Counted from the stretch's first letter, positions 7,070 through 15,534 are shown. The stretch is DNA of 19,256 nucleotides from Psychrilyobacter sp. (GCA_023145315.1 JAGLEA010000053.1:1-19256); one strand, 5' to 3'. Program-made: numbers and translations. The notes: generated from the sequence alone by a model not told the origin.

Positions 7070-8068
7070 ATGGGTAAAGTTGTAGTAATGGGTGCAGGTT
7101 CATGGGGAACGGCTCTAGCTAGAGTCATAGCATCTAAAGGTAATCAAGTAATTTTATGGGATTATAATGAAGAACGAGCAAAATTTTTACAGGAAAGTAG
7201 AGTAAATTCTAAATTTTTATCTAACGCTAAATTTCCTGAGACTTTAGAAGTAAAATCTGATATAAAAAACTTATTAGAAGATGCTGATTTCTTAGTAATG
7301 GCAGTTCCTTCACAAGTGTTAAGAAAAGTAATATCTAAAGTTAGTGACCAACTCACTTCTAAAACAATTATTATAAATACAGCAAAGGGAATTGAAATTT
7401 CTACAGGAATGAGATTGTCACAAGTATTAAAAGATGAAATTTTGGGTAAATATCATAAAAATATAGTTATCTTATCAGGACCAACTCATGCAGAAGAAGT
7501 AGCAAAGGGTCTACCTTCTACAATAGTTGCTGCAGGAGAGCCTGAAAGTGCAAAAAAAGTACAAGAACTATTTAATACTGAAACTTTCCGTGTCTACGAA
7601 AGTAATGATATTATAGGAGTAGAGTTAGGTGGAGCAGTCAAAAATGGTATTGCTATCGCAGCAGGAGTAGCAGATGGAATTGGATTTGGTGATAATACAA
7701 AAGCTGCCCTAATAACAAGAGGATTAGCTGAAATGGTAAGATTTGGTGAAGCCTTAGGAGCAAAAAAAGAAACTTTTTCTGGATTAACTGGAATGGGAGA
7801 TCTGATAGTAACTTGTGCTAGTACTCATAGTAGAAATAGACATGTTGGGCAAAAATTAGGGGAAGGTAAGAAATTAAAAGAAATATTAGAAGAGATGGAA
7901 ATGGTAGCTGAAGGAGTACCAACAGTGAAAGCTGTATATGAATTAGCACAAAAATTAAATGTCTCTATGCCGATATTCGAAGGTGTATATAAGGTGTTAT
8001 ATGAAGATAAATTAGCAACAGAAATGGTTAAACAATTGATGAATAGAGGGTTAAAAAGGGAATTCTAA
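7070..8068 (+). CDS. gpsA: GpsA, NAD(P)-dependent glycerol-3-phosphate dehydrogenase
   Basis: This 332-residue cytosolic enzyme reduces dihydroxyacetone phosphate to sn-glycerol-3-phosphate for phospholipid synthesis. The N-terminal Rossmann fold has GAGSWGTALA (8-17). The catalytic domain has GPTHAEEV, the lysine motif GGAVKNGIAIAAG, GFGDNTKAALITRGLAEM and the GMGDLIVTC segment. The start is ATG 7070, with AAGAGGTGA (7056-7064) 5 nt upstream; the in-frame GTG at 7061 lies inside that Shine-Dalgarno. It directly follows plsY, which uses its product. No anomalies are seen. Confidence 0.95.
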   Translation: MGKVVVMGAGSWGTALARVIASKGNQVILWDYNEERAKFLQESRVNSKFLSNAKFPETLEVKSDIKNLLEDADFLVMAVPSQVLRKVISKVSDQLTSKTIIINTAKGIEISTGMRLSQVLKDEILGKYHKNIVILSGPTHAEEVAKGLPSTIVAAGEPESAKKVQELFNTETFRVYESNDIIGVELGGAVKNGIAIAAGVADGIGFGDNTKAALITRGLAEMVRFGEALGAKKETFSGLTGMGDLIVTCASTHSRNRHVGQKLGEGKKLKEILEEMEMVAEGVPTVKAVYELAQKLNVSMPIFEGVYKVLYEDKLATEMVKQLMNRGLKREF

Positions 8069-8086
8069 GCTATGGGGGCGAAGTCT

Positions 8087-8914
8087 ATGGAAAAAACACA
8101 GGATCTAGTTTCATTATATTTAAAAGATATTAGACAATATGAAATTTTGACAAAAGAAGAGGAATTAGAACTTCTAATTGCTGCTAAAAATGGTAGCGAA
8201 GAAGCAAAGGAAAAGTTAATTTTATCTAATTTGAGATTAGTGGTAAATGTAGCAAAAAAATATACGAGAAGAGGGCTAGGATTGATAGATCTCATAAGTG
8301 AAGGAAACTTTGGATTGATTCATGCAATAAAAAAATTTGATACAAGTAAAGGGTTTAGATTTTCCACATATGCAGTATGGTGGATAAAGCAATCGATAAC
8401 AAAATCAATAATTAGCAAGGGAAGAGAGATAAGAATCCCTTCTTACAAGTATGATATGTTAAATAAAATAAATAAAGTTATTATGAATCATGTAGTTGAA
8501 ACAAGTAAATATCCTGACTTTGATGAGATAGGATTAAGGTTAAATCTTTCAAGCAAAAAAGTTGAAAAAGTAATGCTGGAATTTCAAGATTTGACATCTT
8601 TAAATGCCTCGATAGGAGAGGATATTTTTTTAGAGGATACTATTAGTCAGCCAGTTGAAAAATCATTAGAAAACCAAGTGCTTAGAAGTATTGGACGAGA
8701 AGAGATAGTGAGATTACTAGATGCACTAAAACCACGTGAAAAAGAGATCGTAAAATTAAGATATGGAATTGGTGGATATGATATTCATACCCTAGAAGAA
8801 ATCGGAAAAACATTTAATATAACTAGAGAAAGAGTGAGACAAATAGAGAAAAAAACTCTGTTAAAACTTAGAACTAGATTTAGTGACGAGTTGAGACCCT
8901 ATCTATATAAATAA
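8087..8914 (+). CDS. Secondary sigma-70 factor (group 2-like, RpoD/RpoS-related)
   Basis: This 275-residue sigma factor lacks region 1.1 and the non-conserved insert of primary sigma factors. Region 1.2 (LVSLYLKDIRQYEIL) is followed by region 2 (LRLVVNVAKKYTRRGLGLIDLISEGNFGL; region 2.4 YAVWWIKQSIT keeps the paired Trp and Gln/Thr used at the -10). A shorter region 3 leads to region 4 with an intact helix-turn-helix, ITRERVRQIEKKTLLKLR. In region 3.0, IRIPSYKYD replaces the usual IRIPVHMIE: Tyr and Asp stand where primary sigmas have His and Glu that read the extended -10. The start is uncertain. ATG 8087 has GGGGG 8 nt upstream, while the in-frame ATG 8072 would add five residues. It starts soon after gpsA and is followed by dnaN. 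Confidence 0.88.
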   Translation: MEKTQDLVSLYLKDIRQYEILTKEEELELLIAAKNGSEEAKEKLILSNLRLVVNVAKKYTRRGLGLIDLISEGNFGLIHAIKKFDTSKGFRFSTYAVWWIKQSITKSIISKGREIRIPSYKYDMLNKINKVIMNHVVETSKYPDFDEIGLRLNLSSKKVEKVMLEFQDLTSLNASIGEDIFLEDTISQPVEKSLENQVLRSIGREEIVRLLDALKPREKEIVKLRYGIGGYDIHTLEEIGKTFNITRERVRQIEKKTLLKLRTRFSDELRPYLYK

Positions 8915-8934
8915 AGATACCTAAGGAGAATAAA

Positions 8935-10047
8935 TTGAAAATAAGAGTTAATAAACAAGAATTTTTAAGAACATTAAAAACTGTAAGTAAGGCTATTACA
9001 GAAAATAAAATTAGACCTGTAATTTCTGGTGTTTATATGGAAGCAAAAGATTCTAAGATTACTTTAAAGGGAACAAACTTAGAGTTAACAGTAACTTCAA
9101 ATATGGACGGTGAAATAATAGAAAGTGGAAACTTAGTGTTCTCCCATCAATTAGTCGAAGAGTACCTAAGAGAGATAAACGATGTAGAAGTTACATTAAG
9201 TATAGATGATAAAACTTTACTTATTGAAACAGAGGATTCTTCATCAGAATTTACCGTGTTTGATGCTGAAGAGTACCCACGGATAAAAAGTTTTCAAGGG
9301 GGAGAGCAACACACACTTCCTATAGAATTATTTATAGAATTATTAGAAAAAGCAAAGTTTTCAGCTGCTCAAACTGGAGATAATATAGCTATTAATTCTG
9401 TAAGGATAGAGTTGAAAGATAAATTATTAAAGTTAATATCAACTGATACTTATAGATTAGTATATGTTTCTAGTGATGTAGAGTTAGATGGAAATTTAGA
9501 AGTGAGTGTTCCACTAAAAAGTATAGAGGCTATTATAAAAATTTTAGTGTCTAAAAAATCAGAAGACGTAACTTTTGTATATGAAGGTAATCAAATGAAA
9601 TTTATTATTGGTGAAACAGAGGTTCTGACAAGAGTCATAGATCTACCATTTCCTGATTATAACGGTATTTTAAATACCACTGGATATAATAAAGAGGTTT
9701 TAATAGATTCTGTAGAGTTTAAAAATGTTTTGAAGAGAGTTCAAATTTTTGTTAGGAACAATAATGAATCAAAGAATAGTGGTATATTTGAATTTAATGA
9801 AGGGACCTTAGAAGTTAAAGGGGTTTCGGAGATTGCTAAGATAAATGAAACAATAGAGATAGAAAAAACAGGTGATAATCTAAAAATTTCACTAAATGTC
9901 AAATTTCTACTTGATTATCTTTCTTTTATAGAAAAAGGTAAAAAAGTCTTTTTAAGATTATCAACTTCTAGTGGTGCAGTTCAATTAACTACTGAAGGTT
10001 CTGATGATTTTAAATATTTAGTTATGCCATTAGCACTAAAAGACTAA
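8935..10047 (+). CDS. dnaN: DnaN, DNA polymerase III beta sliding clamp
   Basis: This 370-residue protein has the length and three-domain pattern of the beta clamp, the ring that tethers polymerase III to DNA. Recognisable parts include the N-terminal MKIRVNKQEFLRTLKTVSKA, the inter-domain DAEEYPRI and GDNIAINSVRI segments, STDTYRLVY, DLPFPDYNGIL and the C-terminal YLVMPLALKD. The last replaces the MPMRL tail known from E. coli, so the partner-binding cleft may differ slightly. The start is TTG 8935, with AAGGAG (8923-8928) 6 nt upstream. It usually lies beside dnaA and recF at the origin. Here it follows a sigma factor gene and ends an operon, so it is relocated or a second copy. Confidence 0.92.
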   Translation: MKIRVNKQEFLRTLKTVSKAITENKIRPVISGVYMEAKDSKITLKGTNLELTVTSNMDGEIIESGNLVFSHQLVEEYLREINDVEVTLSIDDKTLLIETEDSSSEFTVFDAEEYPRIKSFQGGEQHTLPIELFIELLEKAKFSAAQTGDNIAINSVRIELKDKLLKLISTDTYRLVYVSSDVELDGNLEVSVPLKSIEAIIKILVSKKSEDVTFVYEGNQMKFIIGETEVLTRVIDLPFPDYNGILNTTGYNKEVLIDSVEFKNVLKRVQIFVRNNNESKNSGIFEFNEGTLEVKGVSEIAKINETIEIEKTGDNLKISLNVKFLLDYLSFIEKGKKVFLRLSTSSGAVQLTTEGSDDFKYLVMPLALKD

Positions 10048-10065
10048 AAAATAGAAATATATATT

Positions 10066-10103
10066 AAAAGCTCAAATTTTGGTTAAAATTTGAGCTTTTT
10101 TTT
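10066..10103 (+). terminator. Strong rho-independent terminator after dnaN
   Basis: A perfect 15-bp inverted repeat (10066-10080 with 10085-10099) encloses the loop GGTT. The T-tract at the end of the 3' arm runs to 10103, giving eight consecutive T. It starts 18 bases after the dnaN stop. The -35 box of the next promoter begins within its T-tract. Confidence 0.95.
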
Positions 10104-10130
10104 GACGATGTTTTTCTAATGTGATATACT
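10102..10130 (+). promoter_or_regulatory. Near-consensus promoter of the TPR-exbB-exbD-tonB operon
   Basis: TTGACG (10102-10107) and TATACT (10125-10130) are 17 bp apart, and TGA (10122-10124) adds an extended -10. Each hexamer has one mismatch to consensus. The -35 shares two bases with the terminator T-tract. This looks strong and constitutive; no operator is obvious. Confidence 0.85.
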
Positions 10131-10136
10131 TAGAGA

Positions 10137-10257
10137 GTATATATTTAAAGGATTTTAAAGTAAGAATTAACTTTTAAAGTTATAAAAATTAATATAAGTG
10201 GTTAAATATCAATATATTTGATATATAGATGTAATTAACTAAAAGTAGGAGGTAGAA
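10137..10257 (+). promoter_or_regulatory. Long AT-rich 5' leader of the TPR operon with two inverted repeats
   Basis: Transcription from about 10137 would give a leader of about 120 nt, long for this window. It holds the near-palindrome TAACTTT-T-AAAGTTA (10168-10182) and the repeat ATATCAA-TATAT-TTGATAT (10206-10224), then the Shine-Dalgarno TAGGAGG (10246-10252) before the GTG start. Both repeats are AT-only or nearly so; they could be protein-binding sites or weak hairpins, or chance in AT-rich DNA. I recognise no riboswitch class. Confidence 0.4.
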
Positions 10258-13137
10258 GTGAAAAAAAAAATACTATTAATCTCTCTTTTCATGGCTGTCA
10301 GTAGTTTTACTATGGCTAGCGATAGAGATGATATGAAATATATAGATAAACTATATGGTGCAAAGGAATATAAGATGGCTACTGAAGAATTGAAAACTTT
10401 CGTAGAGAAGTATCCAGAAAGTAGTTATCAAAAATCTGCACTTTCAAGATTATCTAAAACTTTATTTTTAGAAAAAGAATACAAAGAATCAGCAAACTAT
10501 TATATTAAATACTTAAATAACAATAATTTAGAGGTAGAAGAAAAAAATGAAGCTCATTATTATAGAGCTAGAAGTTTTACTAGTTTGAAGGACTATAATG
10601 GTGCAAAAAAAGAGATAAATACAATAGGTAAAGACTCCCCTAAGAGAGTAGAAGCAGTATATTATTTAGGGAAATCATACTATGATAATGGGAACTATGT
10701 AGAAGCACAGAATACTTTTAAACTTTTAATCAATAAACCAACTAGAGCTGCAGATGCACTACTCTATATCTCTCTCGCTACATATAATAATCGTGAATAT
10801 CTTGATAGTGTTACCTACTTAGACGAGTATCTAAAAGAAAATAGTGAGGCCAGAAATTTAGAATTAGCTAACTATATGTATGGGATGAATCAGTATAAAT
10901 TAGGAAATAATGATAAAGCTATTGAAAAATTTGTAAAAGTGGAAACTGATTACCCAAAAAGTAAATATATAGCTGATGTTCGACTTGGGCTATTAGAAGT
11001 ATATTTAGTTATGGAAAATATGCCAAAAGTAGAAGAATACTATCTGAAAATAGAAAAAACAAAAAATGCAGATAAAGTAAATACTATATTAGGGAAATAC
11101 TACCTTGATAAAAAAGATTATACAAAATCTCTTAGTTACTATAAACTTGTAAAAACTTCAAAAGATCTAAAAGTTACATACGGGCTAGGTTTTACTATGC
11201 TAAAAGTAGGAGAGATGAAAAAAGATACAGAGGGAGCCAAATTAGTAGAAGATTCGAAGAAAGAGTTTAAGAAATTAGTGGGAACATCATATAATTCCCA
11301 AGGGATCTATTATACTGCCTTAATTGATTTTAGAGCAAAAAAGTATAGTGAGGTTATTGAAGATCTAAAAACATATGATGAATCAAAAATGAATAAAGAA
11401 TATAAAAATAACATTGATATATTTCTTGGGAAATCATATTTTAATGAAAAAAACTATAAAAAATCTAGAGTTTATTATAGAAATGTATACAACAGAAGTC
11501 ACAGTAAGAAGGATTTATATCAATTAATTTTAGTAAATAGTAGATTAGGAGATACTATAAATGCTCAGAAAAGATTTTTAGAATATAAATCAAATTTTTC
11601 TACAGATCTAGAGTATAGACAAAAAATATATCTATTAACTGGAAACACTTACTATAAAGCTAATGATTTGAAAAATGCAAAAGCAACATATAAAGAGTAT
11701 CTAAAGTCTCATGATGATCATAAAATTTCAGAGAACTTTATAACTATACTAATAGTAGAAGGTAGTTTTGGTGAATTAGTGTCATATCTTACACCTCAAC
11801 CTAAGATCGCAGAAAATAGGTATCTTATGGGGATTGGTTTTTTAGGATTAACACAATATGACAAAGCCATTAAAGAATTCAAAAGTGTAGTAATAGGAAC
11901 AGATGCGACTGAAATACAAAAAGAAAAAGCTAATTATAATCTAATAAAATCAAATTTTGTGAGTAGAAACTATTTAGAAACTATAAAAACGGCAAACCAA
12001 TATTTAGGAGTAGTTAGTTATACTAAACACACCTACGATGTTATAGATTTTAAGGGGCTAGCAAATTTTCGTTTAGAAAAATATTCAGAAGCAAGAAAAA
12101 TATTTACTAAATTAGGAGAAAATGAAAAATATAAGGAGTATAGTAGATTTCAAATAGCAGAAACTTATTATAATGAAAGTAAATACGATACCTCTTATAA
12201 GGAATATATTAATATATATAGTAGCAATAAGAAGGGTGAGTATTCAATGAGGTCACTTTATTGGGCTATCAATATATTATATCTACAAGAAAAATATCAA
12301 GAAGTTGTAGATAAAAGTAAAGAATTTACGATTGAGTATTCTAAGAGTTCATATTTAAACGATGTAAACTTCTACCGTGGGGATTCATACTCTAAGTTAG
12401 ACGATATGGATAGTGCTGCTAAGACTTATATTACTATCTATAATGGAAGTTCAGATGCTGCAATAAAAGATAAAGCTGCTAGAGAATTAACGACTATTTA
12501 TTATAATAGTGATAATTTTACAAAGGCAGAATTGTGGAAGGATAAAATAAGTGCTTCTAATGAAAAAATATACTTCAGTGCTTTAATCTATGAGAAACAA
12601 GGAAAAAAAGATCTAGCTATAGGCGAGTATAAAAAACTTATAAAAACTAGTGACTATGGAAGTAAATCCAACTTTAATTTAGCATCAGCGTACTATAAAG
12701 AAAAGAAATATGATGAAGCAAAAAGGTATTATGAAAATATGTTATCGTTAGAAAATGGTGCAAATAAAGATCTAGCAACCTATCAAATAGGCCAAATATA
12801 TATGATAAAAAAAGATTATAGTAAAGCACTAAGAAATTTCATGAAGATAGAATTAGTATATAAAGAAAGTGATTATAGAGAAGCTTCTAAATTAAAGATT
12901 GCAAGTGCATATGAAGGTCAGAAAGAAGAGGCGAAAGCAAAAAAAACTTATGAAGAGTTTTACAAAAGCTATCCTAAGAGTAAATATAGAGGTGTAGTTT
13001 TAGAAAAATTAGTTGTAATTTATATTAATGAAAATAAAATAGAAGAGGGGAGAAAATATTATACCGAATTAGTTAAATTAAATAGCGGTGTAGCGGATAA
13101 TTATAATGAATATTTTATTAAGAAAAAAGGAGAATAA
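10258..13137 (+). CDS. Large exported tetratricopeptide-repeat protein
   Basis: This 959-residue protein starts at GTG 10258, 5 nt after TAGGAGG. Residues 1-20 form a signal peptide (KKK, hydrophobic core, cleavage probably after SFTMA). The rest is built of degenerate TPR units with recurring YYLGKSYY, NYxEA and AYYKEKKYDEAKRYYE patterns; clear examples lie at about 131-160 and 804-830. I would expect about 20 or more units, all helical, forming a long periplasmic or outer-membrane-associated protein scaffold. TPRs mediate protein-protein contact; no enzymatic motif is seen. Composition is rich in Lys, Tyr, Glu and Asn. Its stop overlaps the next start (TAATG at 13135-13139), and exbB, exbD and tonB follow. 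It may partner that energy transducer, as CpoB does with Tol, but this is inference. Confidence 0.85.
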   Translation: MKKKILLISLFMAVSSFTMASDRDDMKYIDKLYGAKEYKMATEELKTFVEKYPESSYQKSALSRLSKTLFLEKEYKESANYYIKYLNNNNLEVEEKNEAHYYRARSFTSLKDYNGAKKEINTIGKDSPKRVEAVYYLGKSYYDNGNYVEAQNTFKLLINKPTRAADALLYISLATYNNREYLDSVTYLDEYLKENSEARNLELANYMYGMNQYKLGNNDKAIEKFVKVETDYPKSKYIADVRLGLLEVYLVMENMPKVEEYYLKIEKTKNADKVNTILGKYYLDKKDYTKSLSYYKLVKTSKDLKVTYGLGFTMLKVGEMKKDTEGAKLVEDSKKEFKKLVGTSYNSQGIYYTALIDFRAKKYSEVIEDLKTYDESKMNKEYKNNIDIFLGKSYFNEKNYKKSRVYYRNVYNRSHSKKDLYQLILVNSRLGDTINAQKRFLEYKSNFSTDLEYRQKIYLLTGNTYYKANDLKNAKATYKEYLKSHDDHKISENFITILIVEGSFGELVSYLTPQPKIAENRYLMGIGFLGLTQYDKAIKEFKSVVIGTDATEIQKEKANYNLIKSNFVSRNYLETIKTANQYLGVVSYTKHTYDVIDFKGLANFRLEKYSEARKIFTKLGENEKYKEYSRFQIAETYYNESKYDTSYKEYINIYSSNKKGEYSMRSLYWAINILYLQEKYQEVVDKSKEFTIEYSKSSYLNDVNFYRGDSYSKLDDMDSAAKTYITIYNGSSDAAIKDKAARELTTIYYNSDNFTKAELWKDKISASNEKIYFSALIYEKQGKKDLAIGEYKKLIKTSDYGSKSNFNLASAYYKEKKYDEAKRYYENMLSLENGANKDLATYQIGQIYMIKKDYSKALRNFMKIELVYKESDYREASKLKIASAYEGQKEEAKAKKTYEEFYKSYPKSKYRGVVLEKLVVIYINENKIEEGRKYYTELVKLNSGVADNYNEYFIKKKGE

Positions 13138-13523
13138 TGAAAAAAATAATAAGTATATTTTTACTGATGACTATTTCAATAAATATTTTAGCTGATGGAA
13201 TTCCTAAAGAAGAAACAACTGATAGTGCCAAAAAAGTAGTGATTAAGAAAGAAGTTAGTGGTACAGATAAAAGTGAAACTACAGAGGGAAGAACTATTCT
13301 AGATGGAGATGATCAAGGTCCTAAATTAGAAAAAATAGAGGTTAACTTAGATGGAACTGAGAATAGTGGATTAGAAACAAATAAGATTGAATATACACAA
13401 AAAGAACAAAATAACAATTTAGAATCAGATGTATCAACACCTCAAGCAAAACCAAATTATTTAGTTTGGGGATTAGGTATATTAGGAGTGTTAGTAGCTG
13501 GTTTAGCTTTAAGTTCAAAATAA
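13137..13523 (+). CDS. Small exported protein with acidic linker and C-terminal membrane anchor (unknown function)
   Basis: I do not recognise this 128-residue protein. It has an N-terminal signal peptide (1-19, cleavage probably after NILA), a polar, Lys/Glu/Thr-rich low-complexity middle (20-106) and one hydrophobic segment at 108-125 (YLVWGLGILGVLVAGLAL) ending in SSK. It is therefore likely periplasmic and tethered to the inner membrane by its C terminus, with almost nothing on the cytoplasmic side. No LPXTG-type sorting motif or lipobox is present. Its ATG overlaps the stop of the TPR gene, with AAAGGAG upstream, and exbB starts 25 bases later. A bridging role between the TPR protein and the ExbBD-TonB complex is possible but only inferred. 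Confidence 0.75.
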   Translation: MKKIISIFLLMTISINILADGIPKEETTDSAKKVVIKKEVSGTDKSETTEGRTILDGDDQGPKLEKIEVNLDGTENSGLETNKIEYTQKEQNNNLESDVSTPQAKPNYLVWGLGILGVLVAGLALSSK

Positions 13524-13548
13524 ATTTTAATAAAAGGAGAGATATATA

Positions 13549-14163
13549 ATGATAGAAATTTTTAGAAGTGGTGGAATGTTGATGTATGGAATTTTACTAC
13601 TTTCAGTACTAGGATTGACGGTAATAATAGAAAGATTAATGTATTTTATAAAAAATGAAAAAACTGTAAAAGAAGAATTAAGGTTAGAAATAATAGAAGC
13701 TATAAAATCAAAAGATAAGGAGTTAGCAGTAACTTTGTGTGAAAGTGAGAAATCTTCAAGTCTAGTGGTATTGAAAGAACTAATAATACAGCACGATTTT
13801 GATGGATATGTAGATATTGAATATTTAGAGGAAAAAGCAAGAGAAAGTGCACTGCGTGAGATTCCTAAATTAGAAAATCACATGTGGTTATTAGGAGTTG
13901 TAGCTCATGTTACTCCATTAGTAGGGCTATTAGGAACTGTGTCTGGAATGATCAAAGCCTTTAGAGTGATAGCAGTGGTAGGGTCAGGAAAACCAGAGAT
14001 GCTAGCAGATGGGATATCACAAGCTTTAATAACTACAGCAGCAGGACTAACAGTAGCTATACCAGCTATTATACTATATAACTATTATAATAAGAAAATT
14101 GACCATGTAGTTAATGAAATAGAGAAAACTACTGTTGAATTTATCAATTCTCTTAGAAAATAA
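13549..14163 (+). CDS. exbB: ExbB/TolQ-family proton channel subunit
   Basis: This 204-residue inner-membrane protein belongs to the MotA/TolQ/ExbB family, which with ExbD uses the proton motive force to energise TonB or Tol proteins. It has the expected three membrane helices: about 11-30, 112-137 and 157-178. Helix 2 holds HVTPLVGLLGTVSGMIKAF and helix 3 holds ALITTAAGLTVAIPA, both hallmarks, including the channel-lining threonine. A cytoplasmic loop (about 31-110) lies between helices 1 and 2. An AAAGGAGAG Shine-Dalgarno precedes the ATG. With tonB two genes downstream, ExbB is more likely than TolQ. No key residue appears lost. Confidence 0.92.
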   Translation: MIEIFRSGGMLMYGILLLSVLGLTVIIERLMYFIKNEKTVKEELRLEIIEAIKSKDKELAVTLCESEKSSSLVVLKELIIQHDFDGYVDIEYLEEKARESALREIPKLENHMWLLGVVAHVTPLVGLLGTVSGMIKAFRVIAVVGSGKPEMLADGISQALITTAAGLTVAIPAIILYNYYNKKIDHVVNEIEKTTVEFINSLRK

Positions 14164-14172
14164 GGGGGACCT

Positions 14173-14613
14173 ATGAAAATACAAAGATATAAAAGAAAAA
14201 ATAGTAGGAATTTAATATTAGATATGACTCCTCTTATAGATGTAGTTTTCTTATTACTAATATTTTTCATGGTTGCTACAACATTTCAAGATGTAGATTC
14301 AAGTGTAAATATAGAGTTACCGAAATCTAGTACAGACCATAAAATAGAAGTAAAAACTATAGAGATAAAAATTAATAAAGATCTTGAACTATATTTAATT
14401 ACTAAAAATATTAGTGGTAAAAATGAAGTTATGAAACTAGATCAAGGAAAGTTGAAAGAAGAATTAATTAAAAAGCTAGAGGTTTCAAAAGATAAAAATG
14501 TTATTATAAGTGCTGATAAAAGTGTTAATTACCAATCTCTTATGGAAATACTGGATATAGCTAAAGATTCAGGAGCTAGTTCACTAGACCTAAATACAAA
14601 AAGTTTAAAATAG
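14173..14613 (+). CDS. exbD: ExbD/TolR-family proton channel subunit
   Basis: This 146-residue bitopic protein pairs with the preceding ExbB. A short basic N terminus leads into a membrane helix (about 17-37). The helix contains DMTPLIDVVFLLLIFFM, in which Asp23 matches the essential protonatable aspartate of ExbD/TolR. The rest is a periplasmic domain ending with the usual VSVNYQSLM-like element (here KSVNYQSLMEILDIAKDSG). A GGGGGACCT Shine-Dalgarno precedes the ATG, 9 bases after the exbB stop. Length and motifs are typical. Confidence 0.92.
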   Translation: MKIQRYKRKNSRNLILDMTPLIDVVFLLLIFFMVATTFQDVDSSVNIELPKSSTDHKIEVKTIEIKINKDLELYLITKNISGKNEVMKLDQGKLKEELIKKLEVSKDKNVIISADKSVNYQSLMEILDIAKDSGASSLDLNTKSLK

Positions 14614-14625
14614 GGGGTGATTAAT

Positions 14626-15534
14626 GTGAAAAAAGATAATTTCAGCAAGATATTTATAGGGGTACTTATCCTTCATATAATTTTCATATATATCATTCCC
14701 GGTTTTAAGGAAATAATAATTGAGAAACCTAAAATAAGTAAGGTTGCTATAGGAATTACAACTCAAAGTATAGAAAGTGCTCCTAAAAAAATAGAAAAAG
14801 CTAAACCAGTTGAAGAAAAAGAAGTTGTTAAAGTAGAAAAGCCTAAAAAAGAAATACCAAAAGTAGAGAAAAAAGTAGAATCTAAACCACAACTTCAAAC
14901 AACTCAATCTTTTGATGATTTAGATTTATTAGCTATTGAGGTGTCTGATAGAACTATATCAACAAAGAAAGAAGAATCAAAGGTAAATATAGAAAAACAA
15001 GATACTAAAAAGAAAGATCTAGTAGAGGATGAAAGGAAAATTAATGACATTCCTGATCCTATCGAAGATGTTACAATTACAGAAAACCTAGCAGAGATAG
15101 TCCCTGAATTAAATGAAATAGATGATGAGCTAGACGATTTGAAAGTAGAAGCAAAAGAAGACGGTTTAGAAGATATAAAGTGGGAAAATATAGCAAGTCA
15201 AGAAGATCCTGCTATTATAGGACCTAAATCAGGCTTAAAAATAGGGGATATAGATGGGAAATCAAATGTAGTTTGGGACCCTTCAAATAAAGATCCAGAA
15301 TACCCATTAGAAGCAGAAAAGAAAGCACAAACAGCAGATGTAACAATAATATTAGACATAGATCCATCTGGGAAAGTTTTAAAAGTAAAATTGATTAAAA
15401 CAGGTGTAGATGTAATAGATCGTGCTGTGGAAAGTATAGCTCGTAGTTGGAATATAAAATTAATTAGTAATGGCATGGCAATTAGTGGTAGTGTTAAGGT
15501 AACCTATCAATTTAAGTTAAAAGGACGTGAATAA
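14626..15534 (+). CDS. tonB: TonB-family energy transducer
   Basis: This 302-residue protein has the TonB layout: an N-terminal membrane anchor (about 8-25), a Lys/Glu/Pro-rich rod (about 40-80), an acidic stretch rich in Asp/Glu, and a C-terminal TonB domain (about 225-300). The domain runs from YPLEAEKKAQTADVTIILD through DPSGKVLKVKLIKTGVDVIDRAVES to the final strands. A histidine (His17) sits inside the membrane helix, as His20 does in E. coli TonB. The start is GTG 14626, 5 nt after GGGGGTGA; the in-frame GTG at 14617 lies within that Shine-Dalgarno. The stop overlaps the next start (TAATG at 15532-15536). No TonB-dependent receptor is encoded here, so the partner is unknown. Confidence 0.88.
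   Translation: MKKDNFSKIFIGVLILHIIFIYIIPGFKEIIIEKPKISKVAIGITTQSIESAPKKIEKAKPVEEKEVVKVEKPKKEIPKVEKKVESKPQLQTTQSFDDLDLLAIEVSDRTISTKKEESKVNIEKQDTKKKDLVEDERKINDIPDPIEDVTITENLAEIVPELNEIDDELDDLKVEAKEDGLEDIKWENIASQEDPAIIGPKSGLKIGDIDGKSNVVWDPSNKDPEYPLEAEKKAQTADVTIILDIDPSGKVLKVKLIKTGVDVIDRAVESIARSWNIKLISNGMAISGSVKVTYQFKLKGRE

Noticed and set aside
8072..8086. ATG 8072 as the sigma factor start
   Set aside because: Possible, but GGGGG at 8074-8078 fits as the Shine-Dalgarno for ATG 8087, and similar G-rich sites precede accB, exbD and tonB.
10258..13137. Tandem DNA repeats or recombination within the TPR gene
   Set aside because: Repeat units are similar only at protein pattern level; I see no long identical nucleotide repeats.
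14605..14907. 100-codon minus-strand open frame opposite tonB, rich in Phe and Tyr
   Set aside because: It is the antisense shadow of the Lys/Glu-rich TonB anchor and rod; no ribosome site or family motif.
15198..15476. 92-codon minus-strand open frame opposite the TonB C-terminal domain
   Set aside because: Lies wholly inside a recognised gene, has no Shine-Dalgarno or known motif.
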